Below are positions 34,266 through 45,669 of a DNA stretch of 64,000 bases, piece after piece. Each line of letters starts with the position of its first letter. The first letter of the stretch is position 1. The stretch lies in the NCBI GenBank assembly GCA_963681505.1, contig OY811971.1, forward strand, positions 23,343,036-23,407,035, read 5' to 3'. Below the pieces are notes generated by a model, which searched no databases, was not told the DNA's origin, and worked only from the letters and a program-made list of their open reading frames with translations. The position numbers and the translations under genes were made by a program. Source of the stretch: Eunapius fragilis. Its lineage: Eukaryota > Porifera > Demospongiae > Spongillida > Spongillidae.

Positions 34266-37200
34266 CATGGCCACCCTTAGGTCTTACCTCCCAACCTTAG
34301 AGGAACAGATCGTTTGGCTGACTTTTGTCCAATGTACCAAGTAAGCAATATGACATAATGAGGGGGGGAGGGGGGACTGTTATCATCAATGTCCTTGGTT
34401 GTCTCTTGTCAGGTTGGGAAAAGCTGCAGTGTCCCTCCCTTGAAGCCTCAAGGTATGACCATCTCTTGTGTCATGTGCTGTGATTTATCTCCCTCCCCTC
34501 CCCTCACCCTCCCTCCCCTCCCCTCTCCCTCCCCTCCCCTCTCCCTCCCTCCCCTCCACCAGTGTCTAATGTTGGGCTGGAGTCATTTGGTCCCAGTTCA
34601 AAGTGTGTTACACTTTCTAAACCTTGGATTACCACAAACAGCAGGGGAACCATGGCAACAGTAGCAGACTGGGGAGCAGGCTGTTACCAAGTAAGAGCAG
34701 GAGGAGAAAGTGGGGGTGGTCAGACACACCCATTGGCGGAGGATGGTGTTACCAATGCCCCTCCCCCTGAGGGAAATGGCAGTCATGATTAACCACAGCT
34801 ATGTTATGAAAGGATGGGGGCGGGGCACATACTTGCAGAGTTTGCATATAGGGCATGTAGAATGTCAAGACCCCCTCTCCCATCTCCCCCCTCTCCCTCC
34901 CCATCCCCTCCCTATCATATGCAGATAGGGTGTACCTCTTCAGAAGTGACAGTGATGGTTGGAAGCCAGGTCGTGCACTGTGAACCGGGAATGATAGTAA
35001 GACGACTCCACCCCCTCCTCCCCAGCCCCACCTCACCAGCCCCTCCACCATACCTTTCTTATAGAAGGAAGTGAACACAACATCTAGTGGTGTTACGTAC
35101 CGAGGAGGTGTGGTCTGCCCTGCCTATGAGGATGTCTGTGCTGTAAGATCACATTATTGTTGATTATTAGTCACCGTGGTAACCACTTGCCCTTTGCAGG
35201 GATTCAACTGCAACAATAAGTGCTCAGGTAATGGTGAGTGCTCTGATGATGGCTACTGCCTCTGTCACCATGGTTACTTCGGCCATGACTGCAGGTATTT
35301 TGGTGGGTGGGTACTGTATCCCTCAGATACCATTCACATCTCCCTCCCTCCCTCCCTCCCTCTCCCTTCAATAGCCGCGCATATCTTGAAGGGCTTGACT
35401 CATGTTCTGATGTAACCTGTCGTCATGGCGCCCAGTGCAACAACACTGCCACTGGAGCCAGCTGTGTTTGCTTGCCTGGCTTCACTGGCAGGTTATGCGA
35501 TGTTGCCATGGAGATAGACCCGTGTGCCTCACAGCCCTGTGGTGGGCGTGGTCAGTGCTACCGTACCAATGGCGGCCATTCCTGGGAGTGCCGCTGTTAC
35601 CCGGGGTACACGGGACCATCGTGCCTAGCCTTGGTGGATTACTGTGAGGGTGTAGGTCTCAGCTGTGACCATGGGAGGTGTGCCAATCACTCCACATCTC
35701 CCACCTGCTCCTGTTTCCCGGGTTACGCCGGACCGAGCTGCAACCAGCTGACCGACCCCTGTGCCCTGAAGCCGTGCAAAAATGGCGGCCTTTGCGTGTA
35801 CACGAATGGATCTCAGTACCAATGTCGCTGTCCAATGGGATTTAAGGGGAAGATATGCAAACTGCTGGACACCACACCCTGTACCCCTAACACGTGTCCC
35901 AATGGGAGCAGCTGCTATGTCACCGGTAGCAACCGTGTGTGCACCTGTATGGACGAGCAATGTGGCCATACATGGGCAGGGGTGTGTCCTCCCTCCATGT
36001 GTAAGAATGGAGGGAAATGTGCATGGAATGGTGTGACCAACCTGTGCCTATGTCCCCCGGGCACCGGTGGGGAATACTGCACGCTAAATACCACAACTGT
36101 ACCATCATTCCTTGGAAATGGCTACTTGCGTGTTCCCATGGTAACAGATAATACTACGGATGGCTACTACACTATCACCATATCACTAAAACCGACCAAC
36201 AGAGATGGGCTTGTGTTCTACTGGGAGGGGTCAAGCACATTCATGTCTCTTGGACTTCAGGAACTTTCCCTGGTGTACCGTATTGGGCTAGGTGGCTCTG
36301 TGGTGGTGGAGGTAACAGATGGCACCTCCCTGGACCTCGGGAGGTGGCACTCAGTGACCATGTCCTGGACCCCCTCCTCATGTGCCCTGTACGTCACTGC
36401 TGGGGGAGCCACTAGAAGGATCACATGCCCTCATGGGGCAAATGACACGCCCCTCGTATTGGGTAACCACGCCTACCTTGGTGGTCATGGCAACGTAAGC
36501 TCCTTACCTGCCATATTGGGTAACTACAGTTCAGGCATGGTGGGGTGTGTCTCTCATGTGGAGGTGGATGGTTCTCGAGTGGACATCAGTGGTGATGTGG
36601 AGGCGTGGCACGTGTTCCAATGTGAGGCTGCTGGACCTTGTGGGGTGTGTGGTGGAGTGTGCAGGAGCTCACCAGTGCAGGGGTACTGGTGTGAGTGTGG
36701 ACCATCTGGAGGTGGAGTGATGTGTGACCAAGGTATGTGACATCATCTGTATTGATTGATTGATAATACACTGCCCCTCCCACCTCAGTCCTACCTTCCA
36801 TTAAATCCTTCAACCACTCCTATCTGATGATGCCACTGGCTACACAAGATCTCACCAATATCACAATCACAGTCACCTCATACACCACATCTGGACTCCT
36901 CCTCCTCTTCACAGCCACGCCCACAGCTGCAGGCAGTTACGTGTCAATCACCCTCAACAACACAAACATCACCGTGGCAACCCATTTAGCACAAGGAGGT
37001 GGGGACTGGAAGAGCACACTCCCCCTCTCCGTGGCCTTGGGTCAAGAGCAGGATATAGCAATGGTGTTCAGAAGGGGAGCTTTGAGTAGCATCAACAGAA
37101 AGAAGGTTGGGGGTGGGTCACCTATGAACATGCTGAGGACTCCCCTTCTCATGTACGTGGGCGGAGTGCCTCCATGGCAACAGTGGACAGAGTGGGAGTG

Positions 37201-37285
37201 GTGGAGTGGATGTGTGAAGAATGTGAGGGTGAATGGACAAGCTGTGTCCCCACCAGTGGCTAGTATGAATATCACACCCTGCTAG
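31076..37285 (+). CDS. secreted leishmanolysin-like metallopeptidase (M8) with EGF and laminin-G domains
   Basis: Twenty-two phase-consistent exons: 31076-31159, 31594-31646, 31937-31967, 32034-32110, 32433-32544, 32601-32733, 32793-32841, 32890-32992, 33047-33141, 33211-33313, 33368-33469, 33533-33609, 33668-33772, 33835-33955, 34281-34340, 34413-34452, 34563-34690, 34925-34996, 35065-35142, 35200-35294, 35375-36732 and 36789-37285, about 1190 residues. The start is a signal peptide (MQLILVAGIFLLSAATA). The M8 domain shows RPIAGFLNFCP, the zinc motif HELVH (codons at 32972-32986) followed by VFSKLHFSYYR, then DPHWEKWLF with EVMTQSLYG, RITLALFEDSGWYQVDY and ADFCP. Next come about seven EGF-like repeats, a laminin-G domain (from SFLGNGYLRVPM), one more EGF-like module and a second laminin-G domain. 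No transmembrane segment is seen, so it is probably secreted. M8 enzymes are zinc endopeptidases. This fusion is unusual and substrates cannot be inferred. Confidence 0.9.
31826..31885. repeat. (TG)n microsatellite
   Basis: In intron 2 of the M8 gene; a second short TG run is at 31970-31992 immediately after the exon 3 donor. Confidence 0.95.
34128..34262. repeat. (CA)n microsatellite with duplicated ATGACCCCCCTCACCCAC insert
   Basis: Two CA blocks separated by copies of a TGACCCCCCTCACCC interruption, directly upstream of exon 15 of the M8 gene. Confidence 0.93.
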
Positions 37286-37586
37286 CTGTCATCACAAGGA
37301 ACATGAATGACGATCGACCATTTAAATATGTACTTGCAAATCATCTTATACATGTAACCCTAAATATTGTGCTGTGTGATGTTCCTTATTGTCCTGATTA
37401 CCATGGCGATGGTCCACCTATCCTTCAGCAGCCATAAAAGTGCTGGAAATGCAGGGCATTTTATGCAATAATTATTATTATTATTTCTCCTCTCATCTGC
37501 ATGGGCACTAGGTGGTAATGAAAAAAAGGTACAGCACTAATGTCCAACTACATTAAAAACACAAAATTCATACAAAAAACTCTTCA

Positions 37587-37985
37587 TTCTCACTGTCCAC
37601 CTCCATCCTCACTGTCCACCTCCATCCTCACTGTCCACCTTCATCTTCACTGTCCACCTTCATCTTCACTGTCCACCTCCATCCTCACTGTCCACCTCCA
37701 TCCTCACTGTCCACCTTCATCCTCACTGTCCACCTCCATCCTCACTGTCCACCTCCATCCTCACTGTCCACCTTCATCCTCACTGTCCACCTTCATCCTC
37801 ACTGTCCACCTCCATCCTCACTGTCCACCTCCATCCTCACTGTCCACCTCCATCCTCACTGTCCACCTTCATCCTCACTGTCCACCTTCATCCTCACTGT
37901 CCACCTTCATCCTCACTGTCCACCTCCATCCTCACTGTCCACCTCCATCCTCACTGTCCACCTCCATCCTCACTGTCCACCTTCA
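37587..37985. repeat. 19-bp minisatellite, about 21 copies
   Basis: Unit TCCTCACTGTCCACCTCCA with CTCC/CTTC variants. The 154-codon open frame over it is an artefact of the 19-bp period. Confidence 0.96.
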
Positions 37986-37989
37986 TTGT

Positions 37990-38800
37990 CCCCAACACTG
38001 AAGCTGCATTGCCCCGTTGGACTGGGTAAGGTAAACATAGGAGTTAGCTTCACAAGACACCTGCCTCAACCGATGGCCCAACTCTTTAAGGAACTCAGTT
38101 GTCCTTGGAAACACTCCAGTTGTATCTATTGGGGAGGGTGGGATGATCGGTGGGCGGGGCATAACGACATAAACAACAAAAAAAAAAAAACGAAAATGAA
38201 TTAAAACGAACATTGACCAATATGTAGTCTACTACATGTAATAGAGAGGCTAATGTTCATTTATGCAATGAAGCTTTAATTTATTACATGGAATAGAAAA
38301 GACACAGCCCAGTTGTAATGCATTAAAAGAAATAAAATTGCCAAAGGGGGCAATAATATGGGAAGGGGGCAGACCCCCCCTCCCCACAGCAAACTCCAGA
38401 GGAACCAGTAGTCACCAAACAGGAATACAGGATCTAGCAACCTCCGGACTGAAGAGAGGAACCCGTAGTTTTACACCGTTGCGTAAACATCGAGTTTGCT
38501 TCGTTGTATTAAAAGTAAATGTCAGCTGACCTGAACTAGCTTTACATCATGCTTTAATACATCGTGTTTGCCGATTGCGTAAACACAACTTTTTATACGC
38601 AGTGAGACCGACAGCGAAACAAAGCGATTGATCTTGCATGGGGGAGTTGGTTCGAACGGGCATTTTTTGATGTAAAGGTTTTTAATCCTTACGCCCCCTC
38701 AAATAAAAAGACTCCTTTCAGTATCTGCATGCTACCGTAGCCATGAAAACGAGAAAAAGAGGAAATATGACCAACGTATCTGTGCATGAAGTTGAACATG
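37990..38800. other. intergenic, no gene seen
   Basis: Contains a poly-A tract (38179-38191). Weakly self-complementary pieces near 38490-38590 (GTAAACATCGAGTTTGC and GTGTTTGCCGATTGCGTAAAC) may be an old foldback. Confidence 0.5.
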
Positions 38801-38916
38801 CTCTTTTGCTACACTTAATCTCTCTTGCACTGGTGGCCTTGGGCCTCAAGCCACAACAAGCAATAGCGTCTGGCCTCTCTGCTCTCTGCTAAATGGAACC
38901 AGGCCCATAGCCTAAC

Positions 38917-39010
38917 CATCATGTGGTTGAGATGCCGCCTTGCCTATTCATTGCTGCGAAGTTCAGTTATGTGCATTCGAGGGGCACGCTCTCACCTTGA
39001 CCATTATATG
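38917..39010 (+). pseudogene. possible fragment of a repetitive ORF
   Basis: The plus frame reads WLRCRLAYSLLRSSVMCIRG, a Cys/Arg-rich block that I associate with repeated mobile-element ORFs in sponges and cnidarians. The upstream sequence (38800-38915) has compatible fragments in another frame. Assignment is by memory only and weak. Confidence 0.35.
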
Positions 39011-39272
39011 TCTGCTACACACCTTCTCTTGACCTGGTGTCAAGAGAAGCCCTTCTACTTGCACAATAGATTCTCATATTTTGTTTCCTTTTTGTTTTAT
39101 AATACATGGCATTGTAGATAAAAGTCCCGAACATATGGCATCAGCTCTGACATCACAGCTTAACTACTATAGGCTGACATTAAACTGTCCAATCTTAGTT
39201 GTAATGTATTTGGTGTGTAATAATAATTATTAATAGGAACTGTGTAGCTTAGATATGTAATATATGGGCTTA

Positions 39273-42251
39273 CCCTAGAAAAAAATCTTGCAACGGTTTG
39301 CCAAGACTTACCAAGTCTTAGCAAGTCGTGTCAAGATTTTGTAAGGTCTTGACAAGACTTATTAAGTCTTATCAAGTCTTATCAAGACTTGCTAAGACAA
39401 TTGTGGCCATGTATGAATCTCATTAGTATCCTTGGCGTCATAGCGTAATAAATTACGAGTCACTGGTCCTCTCAGATTTATACTTGTTAATCGATTATAT
39501 ACACATACACTTACAACAGACATACACCATAGAATATAAAGCAAACTATAAGAAACGAAAGCAGTATAATACATGAACAAGAAAGTAGTCACATATTAGT
39601 TATGATCATATTTATTGGGCTGTCTGATTGCATACAAATTATTATCATGGCCTTCAACTAAGACTGCTTTTGAAACTATTTTATCAAGAAAAATACAATT
39701 AAGTCTGGAAGTGGCAACAATTAATGAATCGAATTTATTATATTAATTATAGCTACAAGGTCAATGAGCCATCCAATACCTTTTTGTTTTCTGATGATTC
39801 CACATTGTAGTTCTAGGCACTGGTACTAAAGGGTCTCTTAAGTACTGTCGATAGCCTCTACGCAATTGTTCTGGTCTCTCCATTTTTCAGCCGCACGTGC
39901 CAATAAATAGTAGAGATTATATTTTTTTATTAAAACATATCCCATATCATCTGCACGTGTTCAATATTAAGCTGTATATTACAATGTCTACTGATCAAGA
40001 AGCGAATGGGAAAAGAAAAAGGAAGCCCACGATGAAAGCATCCCGGCGAAGGAGAACTGGAAGAAGCTACACTGGACCAGAACAGTAAGTTAAGCGCAGG
40101 TGCACATTGTCTACACAATTAGCACAGAAGCATGTCGCTAATTACTCGAGCTCAATTCTAGCACGTACGGTAATGCAGATCAGTTGAGCTGCGGCGCGTA
40201 CGAAAGACACCTAGGCTTAATTATGTGGTACCTGTATGTGGTTTTTAGCTAGTGTGACCGCGAGGAATAAATACAATTAATATTGCAATCGCTATGAATG
40301 TTTTGAGTCACTGCTACGAGCATGAATCCTTTTAGCGCATGTATATACATGTATAGTGCTAGGGAAGAACCTTGAAACATCAAGTTTGCATTTTGGCGCC
40401 AAAATGCAGCTAGGTCGTGAGGTGTTACGTAGCGTGTTAACCGCAAGCCGATAAAATTGGCTGATCTTGCAGAGAAAGAAACGCGCGGTTATATGTGCAT
40501 GGCTGATCGATACATTCATATGCGTAAGTTAGCAATAAGGCCAATCAGACTATAAAAGCGGATTACTTTGACAGTTTTAGGATTTATAATATCAGTAACA
40601 CTGATGCAAGAAAAAATATAGATCAATCACTTATATTTAAGCATCCGTACAATAGGATCAGTTGTGCTGAAATGTTCTCAAACTGGTGAGATAGTGGTTG
40701 CCAAAATCAGAGACCTGTACAGAGAGGATACGGAATCTGTTATGGATCTCTCAAAAGGTTACAATTATTTTGCATAACTTAAATGCTCACTCTCTTGCTT
40801 TAACAGATGAATCCTCAAATTCCACAAAAAACAAGGTAACTGTGACAATGTATTGTATGTCTGCTAAACAGGATTTCAATAAATGACATAGAAATTCAAG
40901 AAAACTCAGTCCGAATCAGCAAAACTGGTATGCAGCAAATGTTTTTGAGTATTTTCTTAATGATATGCGAACAAAAGCTTCATCAATCAACATCAAGCAG
41001 AGAGGAATCCAAGGTCTGCTACATGCTATTTTGTATAGCTATCTATTATTATAAGTCTTTACAATTTGAAGGATTCAGTAGTTGATCCTCACACATCCTG
41101 AAAGGATATTTTATCTAAAGCTGTGAAATCAGGCAGGTTCATTTCATACTGTGCATGGTTATATTATTTTGTTTTATTCCTTAAGGTAAAGAGCTGGAAT
41201 GTGTGGGTACAAGTAGCAATCTTGTGTGTTGCATGCATCAATGTTACTAATATTTGACCAAAACTTTCTTATATATACAGTACTCAGAATCAAGAAGAAA
41301 TAGCAACTTTGTTGAGAGAGATGAAGGTGCAGTGCATTACTAATTGTTTGCAAAGTCTAGTTACATAATGATGCCTTAGACTGACATGCAGCAGATTCGT
41401 GACACACAGAATGAGATTTGCCAGTCCCAGATAGAGATGATGAGCAGATTCAAAGAGCTATTGGATGGGCATGCCTTGTGTCCAGCGCCCCCAACACAAT
41501 CAGCATTTTCCAATTCAGGAAGAGCAGACGATGGCATATCATGCAGCTCTGCAATAAAACAAGAAGATACAAGCATGTACATGGTTAGTTGAAAATAATA
41601 TTTCATACAAAAAGGGTATAAACTTGCAAAATGGAGTTAACGTTCTTCATCTGCCAGCTAAAACTCCATACTTGTTTGGATTGCAATTGTTGGACATGCT
41701 TTTTACTAGAGCAGAATTGTCTTCTTCCCTGCTGAGCTGTTTAAAAGTACGAAGAGTGAAAGAGGTGTGCTTGATCCAACTAATGTTTCAAGAATAATTG
41801 GTAAGTTAATTAATACACATAAAATGTATTGTGTAAAACAATCGTTTGGTTTTCAGATATCATGAACAAGAGGTACAACCAAACCGAATGGAACATGGCA
41901 ACATTTGTTTCAAAAGCCAATCAGAAGTGCCGTGACTCAGAATGTGACAGTTAACTTTCTACATGTGTGTAATTGTACTTTATTATCATGCTATAATAAG
42001 AATTGACAAGTATAATGTTATTTATTCTTGGAACGCCTTGATAAGACTTGACAAGTCACACCTGCTTTATTCTTGGCAAACCATGCTAGGTCTTGTTAAG
42101 TCTTAAAATTTCTGTTCCAAATTCTGGTCAAGTCTTGATAAGACTTGCTAAAACTTGGTTGATTCTTGCTAAGTCTTGGCAAGTCGTGCCTGATAAATCT
42201 TGGTAAGACTTGGTAAGTCTTGACAAACCGTGGCAAGAATTTTTTCTAGGG
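39273..42251 (+). mobile_element. 2979-bp TIR DNA transposon carrying a BEN-domain gene
   Basis: Both ends read CCCTAGAAAAAA inward and stay similar through CGGTTTG.CAAGACTTACCAAGTCTTA. The subterminal 110-210 bp at each end are packed with CTTGACAAGACTTG-like repeats in both orientations. Flanking TA on both sides is a target duplication, proven by the interrupted foldback arm. Inside is a spliced plus-strand gene with a C-terminal BEN domain; I find no DDE/D transposase, helicase or RT motif. The superfamily is therefore unknown. TA duplications are compatible with Tc1/mariner-like transposases acting in trans, but the ends do not look like canonical Tc1 ends. Confidence 0.8.
39984..41954 (+). 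pseudogene. BEN-domain protein encoded by the transposon, one apparent frameshift
   Basis: Exons placed: 39984-40084 (basic, NLS-like: GKRKRKPTMKASRRRRTGRS), 40642-40757 (GEIVVAKIRDLYREDTESVM), 40807-40835, 40892-40927, about 41282-41325 (coiled-coil-like QNQEEIATLLREMK), 41380-41583 (MQQIRDTQNEICQSQIEMM), about 41612-41800 and 41857-41954. The last two form a BEN domain: LLDMLFTRAELSSSLL, then in another frame RGVLDPTNVSRI, then after the final intron KRYNQTEWNMATFVSKANQK. BEN domains bind DNA or chromatin adaptors. The frame changes around the AAAA run at about 41741-41745, so this copy is disabled or the assembly has an indel. Some small internal exons are uncertain because the phase into the 41282 exon is unresolved. 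Confidence 0.65.
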
Positions 42252-42869
42252 TATGCTCGGTTTTGGTACTTTTGATACATATAACTCGCGCTCCAAGGGC
42301 ACAAGTTACAAATGTTAGTCATGTGTTAGATCACAATAATATCGACACTCTGAAGTAATGTTAAGTACCAAAACCAAGCATAAGCCCATACTTCTCCATT
42401 GTAAATGAGCACCAATATGGCGGACTAATTAGACGATGAATGCTATTAAGTCACGCGATGAAAGAGCTCTATAGGAGGAGACAGTACATAAATAGTCGCG
42501 CAGGGCGCAGCACTGCAGATGCTGCTGAAAAGCGATGCGAAAATAGGCGTATAAAAGACGGTTTGGACCCAACCGGAAGTCGCGTAGCTCAACCTCCCCG
42601 GTATGAAGGAATTTTGTGAGCTCTATAATTCTTCATTCTAGCACAACCTTCGATCTTAACTGTCGTTTTTACGACGGGCAGATAAGTACTTCTTACTACT
42701 TGATCGTAGACCATGCAAGATTTTTTTTACTTTAGTTTATTTATTTTATTAAAAGAATACATGAATACATGTACAATACAGACACATTATCGTTATGCAC
42801 TATTTATTTAAATGAACCTACAGTTCTACTTACAAACACAATTAATCAACCTACAGTTCCACCAACCTA

Positions 42870-43060
42870 CCTTGGACAGCTTCTCCCTTCCCATGATGGC
42901 CCCAGACACAGACCTCACCAGGGACATGTTGAGGCGGCTATAGATTTCAGACAACAATTTGGGTTTTGGGGTGGCCTGGCTGATGGAAAGCAGAGAAGCG
43001 AGCCGGGGAAAAACACACTGAGCCTCCTTCGCCCAATTGCCATACATGAATGTGTAAATT
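42870..43060 (-). pseudogene. C-terminal fragment of the same non-LTR retroelement family
   Basis: The minus strand encodes FPRLASLLS, a KPKLLSEIYSRLNMSLVRS block and AIMGREK, which aligns with LYSRLNLHLVRANATAIL near 63.95 kb. It is short and isolated. Confidence 0.6.
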
Positions 43061-43154
43061 ATTTCCATAGTAAACCGAGCACCAATATGGCGGACAATAA
43101 AGCAACTAACGCAATTAAAGCCCACGCGTCATGTGACCACGAAAGAGCTCTACT

Positions 43155-43502
43155 ACAGTCCATACCTCGCACTAAGGGAAAATAAGGGCAATTCATAGGG
43201 AGTTAAGCTAACTGTCAGTGTTCATAGCGGTATCTAATTAACTCTAATAGGTTTAGTGAACCGCCAAATTTTTTGAATTTTAATCGTGCGATTGTACTCC
43301 TCAGGCGGGATTTTCGTCGACCACATTCGCCGGGGCCGGGGCGGCACCAAAGGTGCCTCCCCTGGCTGCTGTGATCTAATATTCATAGTTTACGGTAAGG
43401 AAATTAGATACTGCTATGAACACTGACAGTTAGCTTAACTCCCTATGAATTGCCCTTATTTTCCCTTAGTGCGAGGCCCTTAGTGCGAGGTATGGACTGT
43501 AT
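43155..43502. repeat. foldback element, about 350 bp
   Basis: ACAGTCCATACCTCGCACTA and GGGCAATTCATAGGGAGTTA at the left are repeated in complement at the right. The right arm carries an extra CCCTTAGTGCGAGG duplication. The loop includes a GC-rich CGGGGCCGGGGCGGCACC stretch. Confidence 0.85.
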
Positions 43503-43627
43503 AATGTAGTAGCCAATTCTAAAGTTTCTTTTTTAATTTGATTTTCGGTACACTGCACTTGCGCATGCGCATTGCATCTAAATGAGAAAAGCATTCAGGT
43601 AGGTATTAGACGTTCACGGCCAACTTT

Positions 43628-43790
43628 CAACGTAGGTCCGCTACATGTACCCAATTTGGTGATTCAGTCGTGAGGCGGACTTTATTTCCAATGGTATCCG
43701 TAACAATGTCTGTAAATTGTAGGAAATTAAGTCCGTCTCACAGCTGAATCACTCCGTTGGGTAGCGGATCTCGTAGGAGGTAGGCCATGT
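43628..43790. repeat. foldback element, about 160 bp
   Basis: TACCCAATTTGGTGATTCAG and GAGGCGGACTTTATTTCC pair with AGTCCGTCTCACAGCTGAATC and CCGTTGGGTAGCGGA in the right half; divergence is moderate. Confidence 0.7.
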
Positions 43791-43799
43791 AAGAAGTTG

Positions 43800-44028
43800 T
43801 GGTAGAGTCTCTTTCAAATGTAATAGTGTCGCCCTTCTTTGGTAACTGTACCTTGATTAATAACGTAATCTTCACCCTTATGTTTGTAGGCCTATCTAGC
43901 TGTATGCTTTGAGCCGGGCCTATTTTGGTTCAGTCTGGAGGGTAAATGTGGGAGTGGTGTCATATTGTAGTGCACTCTCAACTCTGATCCCAAGTTTGTG
44001 ATGTGATCTGGGAGAGTGATTTAACTAT

Positions 44029-44076
<48 letters not shown>

Positions 44077-45416
44077 TGTGTAAGTGAGTGTGTGTGTCAG
44101 TGGTTTTATTTGCTTACCCTGTTTGGTTTATAGGGTACTACTTCATCTCTTCCTGTTTGGTGACTACTGGTTCCTCTGTTTCTGTGTGGAGTCTTAACAG
44201 CTGTTTTGTTCGTTTCTATCTCTACTGGCCTCTAAGAGGTTAGAGCATGTAAAATGATGTCTTGGGGGATGGGAAGGAGGTAGTGTTGTTATTGCTAGGA
44301 GGTTAGACACTGAAACCTTCCGGATCAACGTGATTTAGACCCCCTCTCAGGCCCTACTGTCTTTGCCTGAGGTCCAAGCAGATTCTAAATCTCGTGGATC
44401 CCGAAGATTTTCAGTTTCTAACCAATTTAGATAATAGTGCGCTTGTAGCCACCGATAAATTATCGTGCATTGTAGAAATTACATATGTATAGCAATCATT
44501 TGAAAGGTACTGTAATGGGCATAATATACATAGAGAACAGTCTCTTGCTTGCAGGAATCACAGTGGGTTTATAACCAATTGCTAATTAACTGGGAGCCAT
44601 TGCCGCTTTGGTTATGAAATGAACAGAGCATCGCATTATCACCGGTACAAAAGTATTGATTGCCAGTGTGAGAATGTTGCAGATATGTTGCAATACATCA
44701 AAACGAGTATGCACCATTTCCATGCCTTTGCCACTGAAATCAAAAACTGCCGGCATAAAGTCTACACATTTGAAACTTATAATTTCACTGTTGTGTAATC
44801 ATAACTTCTTATATGATTGGAAGGCGTAGAAAGGAAGGAAACAATAAGGGAAAATGTAGTTGAAAAAATTAATGTCCTACAAATGTGCTAAATAATAATT
44901 ATTAGAACATTGTTTCCTTCACTATTGCCTTCCAATCCTGTATGCCACTAACTGTGTCGTACAGAATGCTGACTTTAAATTACTTGTTCATTGGTTTTAT
45001 TTTCATGAGAGTTTCGGGTTGTGTTTGATGAATATGGAGTTAGGTATGTACATCCTGTTAGCTACTAGGACTCCGAAACTAAAAAGTACTATGGGTTCGA
45101 TATAATAATATTCATGAATGTGATGACGTAAATGCACAAATGAAATCATTGTACAATTGTCACATTCGCATAGCCATGGATTGTTGCAACAAAAGACTCG
45201 CGCTCGTGTTCAGATTTTGCGCTTACGAGTGCTCTCGTTGAATCACTCAATTGAATTGTGTGCTGATGCAATAAGCGCAGCTCAAGCACATACAATTGCC
45301 TGGGGTATCTATATATCTATTTTGTGTGCTGTACAATGAAAAAGCTAACTTAATTGCACTAGGAAACATTGTTTCAGTCTTCTGTGACTGATGACGTGTT
45401 CTTGTAATGGTATGTA
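43800..45416. other. intergenic, no gene seen
   Basis: Contains a GT microsatellite (44029-44090) and a diverged foldback at about 44810-44975 with family B-like words (AGGAAACAATAAGGGAAAATG). No domain-bearing frames. Confidence 0.55.
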
Positions 45417-45665
45417 AGTGATAAAAACATTCTTTATGTGAGAAGGTTGGTGGTATACAGGAATCAAAGGTGATGGTGGTGTAAAAAGCAACCCTTTGAT
45501 TGAAGAGGAAAAATGAAATAGACCTATGTTGTCATATTTAACTGTGTGTGCATGTATAGATATTTCCTTTTCAATCAGAAGCCTTGTTCCTTTGCTTTTT
45601 ACACCACCATCACCTTTGATTTATATATACCACCAACCTTCTCGTATAGAGAATGTTTTTAGGTA
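45417..45665. repeat. foldback MITE, family B (copy 4)
   Basis: AGTGATAAAAACATTCTTTA and AGAAGGTTGGTGGTATACAG at the left; right end CCACCAACCTTCTCGTATAG. The interior CAATCAGAAGCCTTGTTCC is shared with the copy at 25371-25640, so these two form a subfamily. Confidence 0.88.
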
Positions 45666-45669
45666 CTGT

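Larger units (their letters stand above)
39262..42392. repeat. older foldback element split by the BEN transposon
   Basis: The right arm (TACCAAAACCAAGCATAAGC, then CCATA to 42390) is complementary to the left arm, which is now split: TATGGGCT with TA at 39263-39272 and TATGCTCGGTTTTGGTAC at 42252-42269. Removing 39273-42251 and one TA joins the left arm perfectly, leaving an element of about 148 bp. Confidence 0.85.

Noticed and set aside
37540-38001. 154-codon Ser/Thr/Pro/His-rich open frame
   Set aside because: Artefact of a 19-bp minisatellite without stop codons.
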